Source: Leptobacterium flavescens
GTDB taxonomy: Bacteria > Bacteroidota > Bacteroidia > Flavobacteriales > Flavobacteriaceae
Assembly (NCBI RefSeq): GCF_010671605.1
Contig: NZ_JAABOO010000001.1
Location: 372,001 to 436,000, forward strand
Reading direction: 5' to 3'
Length of the DNA: 64,000 bases
Shown: one piece after another, positions 1 to 8,678 of the stretch
Layout of the letters: each line of letters begins with the position of its first letter
Numbering within the stretch: position 1 is the stretch's first letter
The notes under the pieces: generated by a model
The model's input: only the letters and a program-made list of their open reading frames with translations
Told to the model about the DNA's origin: nothing
The model's database searches: none
Program-made: the position numbers and the translations under genes

Positions 1-1
1 A

Positions 2-445
2 GGAGAGAACAGGCAAAAATATAAGGATGTCAGGCTTGAACACAGCTTTAACTGGCAGAAACAACATTGGAAAAGTATACAAACTGCCTATAGGACTTCT
101 CCCTTTTTTGAATTCTATGAGGATGAGCTGGCACCGGTTTTTGAGAAAAAGCACGAGTTTTTAATGGACCTCAATTTTAAGACCATTGAACTCATATCGG
201 ATATTCTTCAAACAGACCTGCAATTCGAAAAAACAACACTGTTTGAAAAGCAACCGGAAAATATTAATGATCTTAGGTGGCTGATTGAAGCCAAACGGGA
301 ACCCGTACACGGTTTTGAAACCTATACCCAGGTTTTTGGTGACAAACACGGCTTTCTGGAAAATCTGAGTATTCTGGATCTTATCTTTAATGAAGGTCCT
401 AACAGTAGCAGCTACCTGGAGAATCAGAAAATAAAGGCTAGATAA
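2..445 (+). CDS. WbqC-like family protein, 3' part
   Basis: The reading frame is open from the first bases of the window, so the start lies upstream; 147 residues remain. The visible part contains a W-x-x-H-W-x-x-I-x-x-A-Y segment followed by P-F-F-E-F-Y, which is the pattern I associate with the WbqC-like family (PF08889). Members often sit in polysaccharide or general flavobacterial chromosomal loci, and their reaction is not firmly established. The stop codon shares one base with the next ATG (TAATG), which points to translational coupling. The family call is from memory of the motif, not from a search. Confidence 0.75.
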   Translation, partial: GENRQKYKDVRLEHSFNWQKQHWKSIQTAYRTSPFFEFYEDELAPVFEKKHEFLMDLNFKTIELISDILQTDLQFEKTTLFEKQPENINDLRWLIEAKREPVHGFETYTQVFGDKHGFLENLSILDLIFNEGPNSSSYLENQKIKAR

Positions 446-756
446 TGCTTCGTTTTTTTATTCATTACGGCTTTCACTTTATTTTCCCTTTTCTGATTGC
501 CTATGTTTTCTACAGAAAAAAGTACTTTAGAACCTATCTCATTCTAATATCAGGGATCCTTATCGATATAGATCATTTATGGGCTTCCCCTGTTTTCGAT
601 CCGGATCGTTGCAGTGTGGGTTTTCACTTTTTACACAGCTATCCTCTTATTTTACTTTATGTTGTTTTATTTGCTGTAAAGAGAACACGGATTGTTGGTC
701 TGGCACTACTGCTGCACATCCTGGCAGATGCTATCGATTGCCTCTTAATGCCTTAG
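445..756 (+). CDS. DUF6122-like small membrane protein
   Basis: This is a 103-residue, very hydrophobic protein with about three membrane segments (roughly residues 5-22, 27-45 and 70-100) and acidic/His residues between them (DIDHLW near residue 42, HILADAID near 91). This spacing of Asp and His resembles the DUF6122 family and recalls metal-dependent membrane hydrolases, but no function is known. It is coupled to the WbqC-like gene by a one-base overlap. Its 3' end overlaps the converging phosphatase gene by four bases. Confidence 0.7.
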   Translation: MLRFFIHYGFHFIFPFLIAYVFYRKKYFRTYLILISGILIDIDHLWASPVFDPDRCSVGFHFLHSYPLILLYVVLFAVKRTRIVGLALLLHILADAIDCLLMP

Positions 757-1772
757 AAGATAAGGGAGCTGCTTACCGGGTAGTGATCGGAATACCGCTC
801 CTTAAAGTTCTTATGAGAGATTACTTCCATCTCTCCGTCTACCATAATAAAATCTATTCTGACCGGGAAATATTTAAAATCGAAGGTCTTTCCGAAACCC
901 TTTCCGGCCTCTTCAAAAGTATCTTTCATATCCCCTCTTATCTTTTTGTAGATATTGGAGTATTGGGTATTGTTAAAATCGCCGCAAACTATCTTTTTAT
1001 ACATGCAGGTCTCCTGGTGCTTATTAAAGATATTTGCCTGTGCTTGCTGAATGGCAAACGAGGTTCCTATCCGTTTTAAGAGCCGTCCGGAATTCTTCTG
1101 GCTCAGATCTTCCTTTTCCGGATTTATTCTCAGGGATTCCAGATGCAGGTTATAGATACGGACCGTATCATCGTTTTTTACGATATCCGCATAAATTGCG
1201 TTATTCCCCGTATCCGGGAATTCCAGGGAGCCCCTGTCAACAATAGGGAATCTGGAAAAAATGGCCTGTCCCGTCTTCTGGTTCTCTGTTTTGTATTTAA
1301 TATAACGATACGGATAATGATCGAACATAGCCTCTTTCTCAAAGTAGAATTCCTGAAGGCAAAGGATGTCCGGGTCCTGGTCTTTCAGGAAAGTGCTTAT
1401 TTTATCTGCTATCCCCTCATCATCTATCCATTCATAGACATTGAACAGTCTTACATTATAGCTCATAAGTGAAACAGCTTCTGCCCTCTCCTTCGTCTTA
1501 CCAAACGGGAGTTTATAAAAAGAAAAAACATGTTGATATCCCAGTAAAAGGATCAGGAAAGACAGCAGGAACTGTTTTTTTAAGCGGAGGATCCAGTAGA
1601 GCATAAACATGAGGTTAATAACGATAAGTATAGGAACCGTAAGGCTTAATACCGAAAGCGAAGGGAAACTTCTGGAAAAAATATAGGGCAAGGCATAGGA
1701 GAGCAGCAAAAAAGCTGCAAATACCGAGTTTAAAAGAAAAATACCCTTATTTACTAAACGAAGTTTACTCAT
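753..1772 (-). CDS. Membrane-anchored endonuclease/exonuclease/phosphatase (EEP) family protein
   Basis: The 339-residue protein starts with three predicted membrane helices (about residues 11-32, 41-62 and 67-86), followed by an EEP fold. The metal and catalytic motifs of the family are visible: SYNVR at about 104, the LQE motif near 139-141, GDFNN at 264-268 and SDHYP at 328-332. The family includes nucleases, phosphatases and sphingomyelinases, so the substrate is open. The membrane anchor suggests a phosphodiester substrate at the envelope. It lies three bases downstream of the rhomboid gene and is probably the last gene of the mutL-rhomboid operon. Confidence 0.85.
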   Translation of the reverse strand: MSKLRLVNKGIFLLNSVFAAFLLLSYALPYIFSRSFPSLSVLSLTVPILIVINLMFMLYWILRLKKQFLLSFLILLLGYQHVFSFYKLPFGKTKERAEAVSLMSYNVRLFNVYEWIDDEGIADKISTFLKDQDPDILCLQEFYFEKEAMFDHYPYRYIKYKTENQKTGQAIFSRFPIVDRGSLEFPDTGNNAIYADIVKNDDTVRIYNLHLESLRINPEKEDLSQKNSGRLLKRIGTSFAIQQAQANIFNKHQETCMYKKIVCGDFNNTQYSNIYKKIRGDMKDTFEEAGKGFGKTFDFKYFPVRIDFIMVDGEMEVISHKNFKERYSDHYPVSSSLIF

Positions 1773-1775
1773 ATC

Positions 1776-2648
1776 CTACTCCTTACCTGCCTTGAACAGA
1801 TAATCCTTTTCCTCTTTGGATAGGCTTTCATATCCACTTTTACTGATCTTATCTAAAATATCATCTATTTTTTGCTGATGTTCATTCTTATCTGCGTTCT
1901 TTCCTTTGGACTGAGTAGCTCTGCCCTGTTTTTTATGAACGGTTTTCAGGGGCGATCTCTTTCTTGCTGTAAAAAGGTTTAAAAAGCCGGATACGAGTCT
2001 TTCAAACCATACGCCTATATCTTTTCCGTCATGAAGTTTTTTGGCATACATAAAGCCCAGAAGCGCACCTCCCAGGTGTGCAATATGTCCTCCGGCATTA
2101 CTTACCGGAATTTGTACCAGGTCAAGTAAAACAAAAAATACTGCGAGGTACCAGAGCTTTATATTAAAAAAGATAAGTCTTATTTCCTGGTTAGGTATAT
2201 AGGTACACACAAATACAAGAATGGCCATAACTCCTGCGGATGCCCCGATAAGCACCGAATTCTTGGTAAAGAAAACCGGGAAGATATTATAACTCAACAG
2301 AAAGAAGAGTCCTCCGGTGATAAGGCCCAGGAAATACACATTTAAAAAACGGCGTCCCCCGAACAAATTGGTAAACATGCGTCCGAAAAAGAACAGCAGA
2401 TACATATTCCAGAAAATATGCCATATCCCGCCATGAAAAAAGGCGTATGTGATAAGCGACCAGGGTTGAGTGATAAAATCCGAAAAACGTTCAGGTAATT
2501 GAAATTTGTTGACAATAAAATTCCTGTCCAGCCCAAAAAGAAAAGGGAGCAGTGCATTGATCACATATACAATGATATTAATGACAATTAACTTCTCAAC
2601 TACCGAAAGTCGTGCGTATTTATATTTCAGATCATTAGATATACTCAT
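1776..2648 (-). CDS. Rhomboid family intramembrane serine protease with C-terminal extension
   Basis: This 290-residue polytopic protein has the rhomboid active-site layout. The oxyanion motif is H72-x4-H77-x3-N81, the nucleophile Ser137 sits in GASAG, and the general base is probably His191 in AHLGG. About 85 residues after the last helix form a basic, hydrophilic tail (residues about 205-290) that is presumably cytosolic. The start ATG overlaps the stop of the upstream rhomboid gene (TAATG), so the two are made together. Rhomboids cleave membrane-spanning substrates; none can be assigned here. Confidence 0.9.
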   Translation of the reverse strand: MSISNDLKYKYARLSVVEKLIVINIIVYVINALLPFLFGLDRNFIVNKFQLPERFSDFITQPWSLITYAFFHGGIWHIFWNMYLLFFFGRMFTNLFGGRRFLNVYFLGLITGGLFFLLSYNIFPVFFTKNSVLIGASAGVMAILVFVCTYIPNQEIRLIFFNIKLWYLAVFFVLLDLVQIPVSNAGGHIAHLGGALLGFMYAKKLHDGKDIGVWFERLVSGFLNLFTARKRSPLKTVHKKQGRATQSKGKNADKNEHQQKIDDILDKISKSGYESLSKEEKDYLFKAGKE

Positions 2649-3427
2649 TAATCCCAGCGATTTTTATTAAACTGATTTCTCTTCCAGTACCACATCATCA
2701 CAAATCCGAAGAAAGCACCTCCAAGGTGGGCAATATAAGCCGTATTACTCGGACTGAAAATAGAATACCCGGTCAATGCAGAGAACAGGTCCAGTCCTAT
2801 AATAGCCGGAATAAAATATTTGGCCTTAATAGGAACAGGGAAAAAGATCAACATTAAACGGGATTCGGGGTACAACATTCCAAACGCTACCAGCACCCCC
2901 ATTATTGCTCCGGAAGCACCTACCATCGTAGTTCTGTATGAATTAGCAACCTTCGCCATATTTCCGTCTGTAAATCCATAGCCGGGTTTCAGCTCTCTGA
3001 CTGCCTGCTCTATATTTTCAACACTTATCCCGGAAGCCGTCAGTTCGCTCATTCCGATCTGATATTGTGCATAATCCACTCCCAGAGCGATCAGAGCGGC
3101 ACCCAGACCGGCTGAAATATAAAAGAAAATAAATTTCCTCTTTCCGAAAGCCTGTTCCACCGGGCCTCCGAACATCCATAAAGCAAACATATTAAAAAGA
3201 ATATGCTGAAAATACACTGTCGATCCGCCTCCGGGTGTAGGTACATAAGAGGCGTGCATAAACATATGCGTAAGGATCTGCCATGGTTGAAAAAGGTCAT
3301 TTTTCGGAAAATGAAGGGCAAATAGGTTATTAAAAAGGTTTTCGCTAGCTCCTATGGTCAATGTGGCGATCCACATTAATATATTGATAATAATCAGGTG
3401 CTTTACCGTTTCAGTGATTCTCATCAT
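2648..3427 (-). CDS. Rhomboid family intramembrane serine protease
   Basis: The 259-residue protein has six or so membrane helices and a full set of rhomboid residues: H75-x3-N79 in the second helix, Ser172 in GASGA, and His234 in AHLGG. A loop of about 50 residues (about 118-168) separates the oxyanion helix from the nucleophile helix and is longer than in the neighbouring paralogue. The start is one of two adjacent ATG codons. It lies three bases downstream of mutL and overlaps the second rhomboid gene by one base, so the pair and mutL form one transcription unit. Confidence 0.9.
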   Translation of the reverse strand: MMRITETVKHLIIINILMWIATLTIGASENLFNNLFALHFPKNDLFQPWQILTHMFMHASYVPTPGGGSTVYFQHILFNMFALWMFGGPVEQAFGKRKFIFFYISAGLGAALIALGVDYAQYQIGMSELTASGISVENIEQAVRELKPGYGFTDGNMAKVANSYRTTMVGASGAIMGVLVAFGMLYPESRLMLIFFPVPIKAKYFIPAIIGLDLFSALTGYSIFSPSNTAYIAHLGGAFFGFVMMWYWKRNQFNKNRWD

Positions 3428-3430
3428 CTC

Positions 3431-5287
3431 TTACAAAAATTTTTTATCCAGTTCTTCTCCGGTTATAGTAATATATGTTGGTTTGTTTAAAGGAGACAGT
3501 GTGGGTTCCTTGCATGCAAACAAATCGTTTACCAGGGCCTCCTGCGATTCCTTCTGTAATAATTCTCCTGTTTTAACTGCCAGGGCCTTGCTCAGTGTCT
3601 TGGCCAGCAGATCTGCCTGTGAAAAGCTACTGTCGGGTATCTCCTCCTGAAAATCAGCCAGTAACTGATCGAGAATGATACTGACCTCGCTTTCACTTAC
3701 ATTCATCGGAATTCCGGTAATTTCTATGCTTTCATCTTCAATCTTTGAAAAAGCAAAACCTGTATGCTGCAGGCTTTCCTTTAACTCCTTTATTAAAACC
3801 GTCTCCGTTTTTGAGTAATTCAGAACCAGCGGAAAAAGTAATTGCTGGCTCAATGCCTCTTTTACCGTGATATTTCTCAGGAACTGCTCGTATAATATAC
3901 GTTGATGCGCTCTGTACTGATCTATGATCACCATTCCCGATTTAATACTGGTAACAATATATTTTCGATGCATCTGATAGGTAGATGCCGTTGTTTGTCC
4001 TTTTTCTTCTTCCTCCGGGAATAAATTCCCCGAAAGGTGTTCCGACTCGACTTCCAGCTGGGTAAATTGCTCTTCTTTTGTATCCCCGGTTTCCAGGCCT
4101 ACATACAGGCTTTCCCAGCCCGCGGTATTTTCCTTTTTATAAACAGGTTTTGTCTGGGTTTTTACCTTGCCTTCCTTTTCTTCAAAAGGATTAAAATTCG
4201 AATCGACTTCAATCGTTGGAAAGTTTGCTCCCTTATCCTTAAAATCATAAGGGGTATCCAGGTTGGAATCCCTTTCAAAATCGAGCACCGGCGCAATATT
4301 GAACTGCCCCAGACTGTGTTTGACTGCGGACCTGAGAATTGCGTACAAAGTGTGCTCGTCATCAAACTTTATCTCTGTTTTTGTGGGATGTATATTAATA
4401 TCTATGGTAGTCGGATCTACTTCCAGGTACAGGAAATAACTCGGATACGTCTGTTCTTTGATCAGGCCTTCAAACGCGCTTAAGATCGCATGATGCAGGT
4501 ACGGGCTTTTAATAAACCTGTTGTTTACAAAAAAAAACTGCTCCCCCCTGCTCTTCTTTGCAAACTGGGGTTTTCCAATAAAACCGGAGATCTTAACCAC
4601 TTCGGTATTCTCCTCTACAGGAACCAGTTTTTCATTGGTCTTGGTCCCGAAAATATGAACAATTCGCGGCCTGAGGTTAGAGACCGGAAGGGCAAATAAT
4701 TCATTTCCGTTGTGATACATTTCGAAGTGAACACCCGGATGTGCCAGGGCAACTCTCTGGAATTCATCAATGATATGGCGTAACTCCACCTGATTGGATT
4801 TCAGGAAATTCCTTCTGGCAGGGATATTAAAAAATAGGTTCTTTACAGAGATGGAGGTGCCTTCGGGGGTGGTAGTCACTTCCTGAGAAACAAGCTTTCC
4901 CCCTTCAATCCTGATCTGTGTACCCAGTTCTTCCGTTTCCTGGCGGGTATTCATCTCTACATGAGCAATAGCCGCAATAGAAGCCAGAGCTTCTCCTCTA
5001 AAACCTTTTGTGTTTAACTGGAAGAGATCTTCTGCAGAACGGATCTTGGAAGTTGCATGCCGTTCAAAACTCAAACGGGCATCGGTATGGCTCATTCCCA
5101 CACCGTTATCTATTACCTGGATAAGGGTTTTTCCTCCGTCTTTGACCACAAGTTTAATGGAAGAGGATCCTGCATCAATTGCATTTTCCACTAATTCCTT
5201 TACCACAGATGCGGGGCGTTGTACCACCTCACCTGCAGCTATTTGGTTTGCTACATGGTCTGGTAAAAGCTGAATAATATCGGCCAT
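3431..5287 (-). CDS. mutL: DNA mismatch repair protein MutL
   Basis: MutL links MutS mismatch recognition to strand removal. The N-terminal GHKL ATPase is complete: the E-x-V-E-N-x-x-D-A-G segment around residues 32-40, DNGVGM at 60-65 and GFRGEAL at 95-101. A variable linker (about 335-435) leads to the C-terminal dimerisation domain. The endonuclease motif DQHA-x2-E-x4-E reads DQYRAHQRILYE at 456-467, so its His and first Glu are replaced. The C-terminal CPHGRP motif is replaced by SPLNKP. This protein is therefore probably not a nicking MutL. Its start overlaps the upstream small gene by one base. Confidence 0.96.
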   Translation of the reverse strand: MADIIQLLPDHVANQIAAGEVVQRPASVVKELVENAIDAGSSSIKLVVKDGGKTLIQVIDNGVGMSHTDARLSFERHATSKIRSAEDLFQLNTKGFRGEALASIAAIAHVEMNTRQETEELGTQIRIEGGKLVSQEVTTTPEGTSISVKNLFFNIPARRNFLKSNQVELRHIIDEFQRVALAHPGVHFEMYHNGNELFALPVSNLRPRIVHIFGTKTNEKLVPVEENTEVVKISGFIGKPQFAKKSRGEQFFFVNNRFIKSPYLHHAILSAFEGLIKEQTYPSYFLYLEVDPTTIDINIHPTKTEIKFDDEHTLYAILRSAVKHSLGQFNIAPVLDFERDSNLDTPYDFKDKGANFPTIEVDSNFNPFEEKEGKVKTQTKPVYKKENTAGWESLYVGLETGDTKEEQFTQLEVESEHLSGNLFPEEEEKGQTTASTYQMHRKYIVTSIKSGMVIIDQYRAHQRILYEQFLRNITVKEALSQQLLFPLVLNYSKTETVLIKELKESLQHTGFAFSKIEDESIEITGIPMNVSESEVSIILDQLLADFQEEIPDSSFSQADLLAKTLSKALAVKTGELLQKESQEALVNDLFACKEPTLSPLNKPTYITITGEELDKKFL

Positions 5288-5580
5288 TAAAAAAACTTGT
5301 CTAAGTTAACATACCTCAAAGCTACCAGGGTGAACATCAACAGGAGAATAACAATAACATAGAGGCGTAGACGAGCGTCTTTATCTGCCCCTTTTTTGCG
5401 AATAGTCTTCCAGTCTTCTCTGTAACTCTTTCTTCGGTATCCTTTAAAATAATCTTCATCATCCTTGACTTCCTTACGCTGCATCAGGTTTTCCAGACGT
5501 TCCTTACGCTCATCATAATAACGCGGAGTGTAATTATAAGTTTTGTTTTTTTGCTGCTTAAAAAGTGTCGGAAGTCTCAT
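5287..5580 (-). CDS. Small single-span membrane protein of unknown function
   Basis: The 97-residue product has a long, highly charged N-terminal part (Tyr, Arg, Lys and Asp rich) and one membrane segment near the C-terminus (about residues 71-90). I recognise no domain. Homologues in related genomes are sometimes labelled as a riboflavin synthase subunit, apparently because ribH is adjacent; nothing in this sequence supports that. It is the first gene of the unit leading to mutL, with a TAATG junction and a promoter-like element about 20 bases upstream. Confidence 0.75.
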   Translation of the reverse strand: MRLPTLFKQQKNKTYNYTPRYYDERKERLENLMQRKEVKDDEDYFKGYRRKSYREDWKTIRKKGADKDARLRLYVIVILLLMFTLVALRYVNLDKFF

Positions 5581-5600
5581 AACATTAAAAATGTATTAAT

Positions 5601-5608
5601 CAAAAATA
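5601..5608 (-). promoter_or_regulatory. -7 promoter element of the small gene-mutL-rhomboid operon
   Basis: On the minus strand the octamer reads TATTTTTG, an exact match to the Bacteroidota -7 consensus TAnnTTTG, ending 20 bases before the start codon at 5580. I did not find a clear TTG at the expected -33 position, so only the -7 half is well supported. Confidence 0.5.
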
Positions 5609-5765
5609 CTTAAAATAGCAGATATAGCCTTGGTTGAGTTCCTAAAAAATGTTAACAAAGTACTAGGCTCCGGCCTCACTGAAACTATAATTGCAGGAAA
5701 TAAAATGATTAAAATATATTGCCTGTACAGATTAATCAGCAATATCTATGCCACGGAAAGAAGCT

Positions 5766-6248
5766 TTATTTTCCCAATACTGCCATCTTAATTGCAGCAA
5801 TGGCGGCTTCGGTACCCTTGTTCCCATGCTTTCCGCCACTTCTCTCAATGGCCTGTTGCATGTTGTTATCTGTGAGTACGCAAAAAATAACAGGAGTATC
5901 GAATTGTATATTCAGTTCCTTGATCCCCTGGGCAGTTGCACTACATACGAAATCAAAGTGCTTGGTCTCTCCCTGAATAACACTTCCGATAGCAATTACC
6001 GCATCAACTTTGCGGGTTTGAAGCATTTTTTTACAGCCAAAGGTCAGTTCATAGCTTCCCGGTACATTCCAGCGTTCAATATTTTCCGCTTGCGCACCAC
6101 AGTCTATCAGAGCCTCATAGGCCCCGCTAAATAAACCTTCGGTAATATTTTCGTTCCATTCAGAAACAACAATCCCAAACCGAAGATCTTTCGCGTTTGG
6201 GACTGAATTTTTATCGTAATGTGATAGATTTTTATTTTCGGTAGCCAT
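5766..6248 (-). CDS. ribH: 6,7-dimethyl-8-ribityllumazine synthase
   Basis: RibH condenses 5-amino-6-ribitylamino-uracil with 3,4-dihydroxy-2-butanone 4-phosphate, the penultimate step of riboflavin synthesis. The 160-residue protein has the family motifs: the substrate-binding SEWNENIT near 29-36, VPGSYEL near 62-68, and GSVIQGETKHFDF near 88-100 with the catalytic His98. A C-terminal G-x-K-G-x-E-A-A helix completes the fold. The start ATG overlaps the stop of the upstream TPR gene (TAATG). Other riboflavin genes are not in the window. Confidence 0.96.
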   Translation of the reverse strand: MATENKNLSHYDKNSVPNAKDLRFGIVVSEWNENITEGLFSGAYEALIDCGAQAENIERWNVPGSYELTFGCKKMLQTRKVDAVIAIGSVIQGETKHFDFVCSATAQGIKELNIQFDTPVIFCVLTDNNMQQAIERSGGKHGNKGTEAAIAAIKMAVLGK

Positions 6249-7009
6249 TACTTAAGCGTTTCAGCTTTTCCAATAAAAGTATCTATATCTCTTCCTTCCA
6301 CTGTATTAGGGAACTCTTCTTTAATACGGTTAAAAAACTTTGCTGCTTTGTCATACTGATTAAGGCTCAAGGCAGTTTTTCCCGCTTTTAATAAAAATCT
6401 CGGAGTAGTAAAATCGTTTGTACTGTGTGAGATGGCTTTCTCATAATAATTAAGTGCGTCATCCAGCTGGTTCAATTGTGCAAAAGCATCTCCCAGGCCA
6501 CCTTTGGCAAGTGCTCCAAGGATCTCATCATCTGATGAAAAACCTTCCAGGTGAGATACTGCTTCCTGATACTTATTCATATTCAGGTAAGCCATTCCTG
6601 CACTGTACTTAGCAAGGTTAGCCGCTTTAGTACCACTGTACTTATCGATAATATCTAATAATCCGTATTTCCCTTCACCTCCGTTAAGGGCCAGGTTGTA
6701 TAATGAATCGTTATCTGCTGTGTTTACAGCCTGATCAAAATATTGCTGTGCGAAGAATAATTCGTTAGAAGCTTCTCTTTCTTTCGGCTTCTGAACAAAC
6801 TGATTATAGGCCAGATATCCAAGGATCCCGACAACTATAACTCCGATGATCCCCAATATATATTTCTGGTTTCTGGCAACCCATTCCTCCGTTCTCGAAG
6901 CACCTTCATCCAGGGTACTAAAAACCTCTGCAGTTGTGCTCTGTTCCTCTAACTGATTTTCAACCTTTTGTTTAGCAGATTTGTTTCCTCTTTTCTTATA
7001 TGTTGCCAT
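6248..7009 (-). CDS. Tetratricopeptide-repeat membrane protein
   Basis: The protein is 253 residues from the ATG at 7009. A longer frame opens at a TTG at 7030, but that codon lies inside a -7 promoter element, so the ATG is preferred. A basic and acidic cytosolic N-terminus of about 48 residues is followed by one membrane helix (about 49-68) and a periplasmic region with several TPR-like helical repeats (about 95-240). The layout resembles YfgM-type proteins, which act as ancillary factors at the Sec translocon, but this is only a similarity of architecture. It is coupled to ribH. Confidence 0.85.
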   Translation of the reverse strand: MATYKKRGNKSAKQKVENQLEEQSTTAEVFSTLDEGASRTEEWVARNQKYILGIIGVIVVGILGYLAYNQFVQKPKEREASNELFFAQQYFDQAVNTADNDSLYNLALNGGEGKYGLLDIIDKYSGTKAANLAKYSAGMAYLNMNKYQEAVSHLEGFSSDDEILGALAKGGLGDAFAQLNQLDDALNYYEKAISHSTNDFTTPRFLLKAGKTALSLNQYDKAAKFFNRIKEEFPNTVEGRDIDTFIGKAETLK

Positions 7010-7027
7010 AATTCGTGATTTGTGCGG

Positions 7028-7035
7028 CAAAAATA
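7028..7035 (-). promoter_or_regulatory. -7 promoter element of the TPR-ribH unit
   Basis: The minus strand reads TATTTTTG, an exact TAnnTTTG match, 18 bases upstream of the ATG at 7009. No TTG lies at the ideal -33 spacing, so the -33 half is weak or absent. Confidence 0.45.
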
Positions 7036-7067
7036 AAATTTTATTTGAAAAAGGAAAGCCTATTTAT

Positions 7068-7099
7068 TTGATAATTTTCAATAATTTACCATTATTTTG
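7068..7099 (+). promoter_or_regulatory. Probable recF promoter
   Basis: TTG at 7068-7070 and TTATTTTG at 7092-7099 are separated by 21 bases and lie about 40 bases before the recF ATG. The -7 half departs from TAnnTTTG by one base at its second position. It diverges from the promoter of the TPR-ribH unit in the same 129-base gap. Confidence 0.4.
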
Positions 7100-7138
7100 C
7101 AGAAATTCGGCTCATCATCCGCCTATTAGAATTCAACA

Positions 7139-8218
7139 ATGTTTTTAAAGAAACTCTCACTCATCAATTATAAAAATTTTTCCTCTCAGAATTTTGAGTT
7201 TGACAGCAAGATCAATTGCCTGGTAGGAAACAACGGGATTGGAAAAACCAATGTGCTCGATGCCATTTACACTCTGTCCTTCGGAAAAAGTTACTTTAAT
7301 CCCATTGCCTCCCAGAATATAAAGCACGGAGAGGACTTCTATGTGATAGATGGCGAGTTTGAAAAGGATGAGCGCGAAGAAAAACTGATCTGCAGCCTGA
7401 AAAAGGGGCAAAAAAAGGTAATTAAGAGAAATTCCAAAGCCTATGACAAACTATCAGATCATATAGGTTTTATTCCCCTGGTCATAATTTCGCCCGCAGA
7501 CAGGAACCTTATTACCGAAGGAAGTGAAACCCGGAGGAAATTTATAGACAGTGTAATATCGCAGTCTAACAAGGCTTATTTAACCCATTTGATCGGGTAT
7601 AATAAGATACTCAGCCAACGTAATTCCCTTTTAAAATATTTCTTCCTGAATAATACTTTTGACCCCGACACCCTGGCCGTTTACAATGCACAGCTAAGTG
7701 AGCTCGGGGGCCTGATCTTTAAAGAGCGTAAAGCATTTCTGGAAGAATTCATTCCTATTTTTAAAAAGAGGTATACCGATATTTCGGGAGCTAAAGAGGT
7801 GGTAGACCTCAGTTATGAAAGTCAGCTTCTGGAAGGGGAAATGGATACACTTTTAGAAAATTCCCTTTCCAAAGACAGGGTGGTCCAATATACCACCGTA
7901 GGGATCCACAAAGATGATATCAGCCTGAAGATAGAGAATTATCCGGTAAAAAAATTCGGCAGTCAGGGACAGCAGAAATCTTTTCTTATTGCCTTAAAGC
8001 TGGCTCAATTCGATTTTATGAAATCGCTGAGCAAAGTAAACCCCATCCTGTTGCTGGATGATATTTTCGACAAGCTTGACGAGAACAGGGTAGCCCATAT
8101 CATCAAGATGGTGGACAATGAAGATTTCGGGCAATTATTTATCAGTGACACCCATGCCGACCGAACAGAAGCCGTTGTAAAAGAAATACACCAATCGTAT
8201 CGGATGTTCGAGCTCTGA
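7139..8218 (+). CDS. recF: DNA replication and repair protein RecF
   Basis: RecF is an SMC-like ATPase that, with RecO and RecR, loads RecA at single-stranded gaps. The 359-residue length is typical. The Walker A motif GNNGIGKT is at residues 30-37, an SQGQQK signature lies near 275, and Walker B with LLLDD-x-FDKLD is near 300-312. The DNA-binding coiled region lies between. It heads a rightward unit with a lipoprotein gene and a DUF721 gene. recF followed by a DUF721 gene echoes the recF-dciA order known in actinobacteria. Confidence 0.96.
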   Translation: MFLKKLSLINYKNFSSQNFEFDSKINCLVGNNGIGKTNVLDAIYTLSFGKSYFNPIASQNIKHGEDFYVIDGEFEKDEREEKLICSLKKGQKKVIKRNSKAYDKLSDHIGFIPLVIISPADRNLITEGSETRRKFIDSVISQSNKAYLTHLIGYNKILSQRNSLLKYFFLNNTFDPDTLAVYNAQLSELGGLIFKERKAFLEEFIPIFKKRYTDISGAKEVVDLSYESQLLEGEMDTLLENSLSKDRVVQYTTVGIHKDDISLKIENYPVKKFGSQGQQKSFLIALKLAQFDFMKSLSKVNPILLLDDIFDKLDENRVAHIIKMVDNEDFGQLFISDTHADRTEAVVKEIHQSYRMFEL

Positions 8219-8222
8219 GTTG

Positions 8223-8230
8223 TAATTTTG
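8223..8230 (+). promoter_or_regulatory. -7-like element upstream of the lipoprotein gene
   Basis: TAATTTTG is an exact TAnnTTTG match, 22 bases before the ATG at 8253 and directly after the recF stop. A secondary promoter for the lipoprotein and DUF721 genes is possible; no -33 TTG was seen at good spacing. Confidence 0.35.
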
Positions 8231-8252
8231 CAGAACATAAGCTATCCGACAA

Positions 8253-8678
8253 ATGAAAAAAACGATCCTCTACAGTATTTTGTGTTTCTTCCTTTTAGCC
8301 TGTTCCGACAATAAGGTTCAGGAAATCGGTTTTCTGGAAGGCTATTGGGAAATTGAAAAGGTAGAAATGCCCGATGGGAACAGCAAAGAATACACCATTA
8401 ACCAGACTATTGATCATTTTAAGTTTGAAAGTGATAGCAGCGGATATCGAAAAAAGCTTCAACCTCAGCTGAATGGTAATTTCCTGACATCTGATGATGC
8501 AGAAGCCTTTACCATAAGTGAAAATAACGGGGTGTATACCATTAACTACAAAAATGCACTGTCCAGCTGGACGGAGACCATCCGCAGCTTAAATAAAGAG
8601 CAACTGATCATTACCAATGAAGCGAATTTGAAGTATATTTACAAAAGGTTTGAAAAACTTGAAATAAAAACGGATTAA
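8253..8678 (+). CDS. Small lipoprotein, lipocalin-like
   Basis: The 141-residue product begins with a short signal peptide and a lipobox LLAC, giving a lipidated Cys17. After cleavage an Asp follows the Cys at +2, as in many Bacteroidota lipoproteins. The mature part is beta-rich and starts with an EGYWEIEKV-like strand, reminiscent of small lipocalin-like proteins in this phylum. The function is unknown. Its stop overlaps the ATG of the DUF721 gene by one base. Confidence 0.8.
   Translation: MKKTILYSILCFFLLACSDNKVQEIGFLEGYWEIEKVEMPDGNSKEYTINQTIDHFKFESDSSGYRKKLQPQLNGNFLTSDDAEAFTISENNGVYTINYKNALSSWTETIRSLNKEQLIITNEANLKYIYKRFEKLEIKTD

Noticed and set aside
7010-7030. N-terminal extension of the TPR protein to a TTG at 7030
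   Set aside because: The TTG forms part of an exact TAnnTTTG promoter element, so it is probably not translated. The same reasoning was used for wza (54780) and the ABC-F gene (54843).
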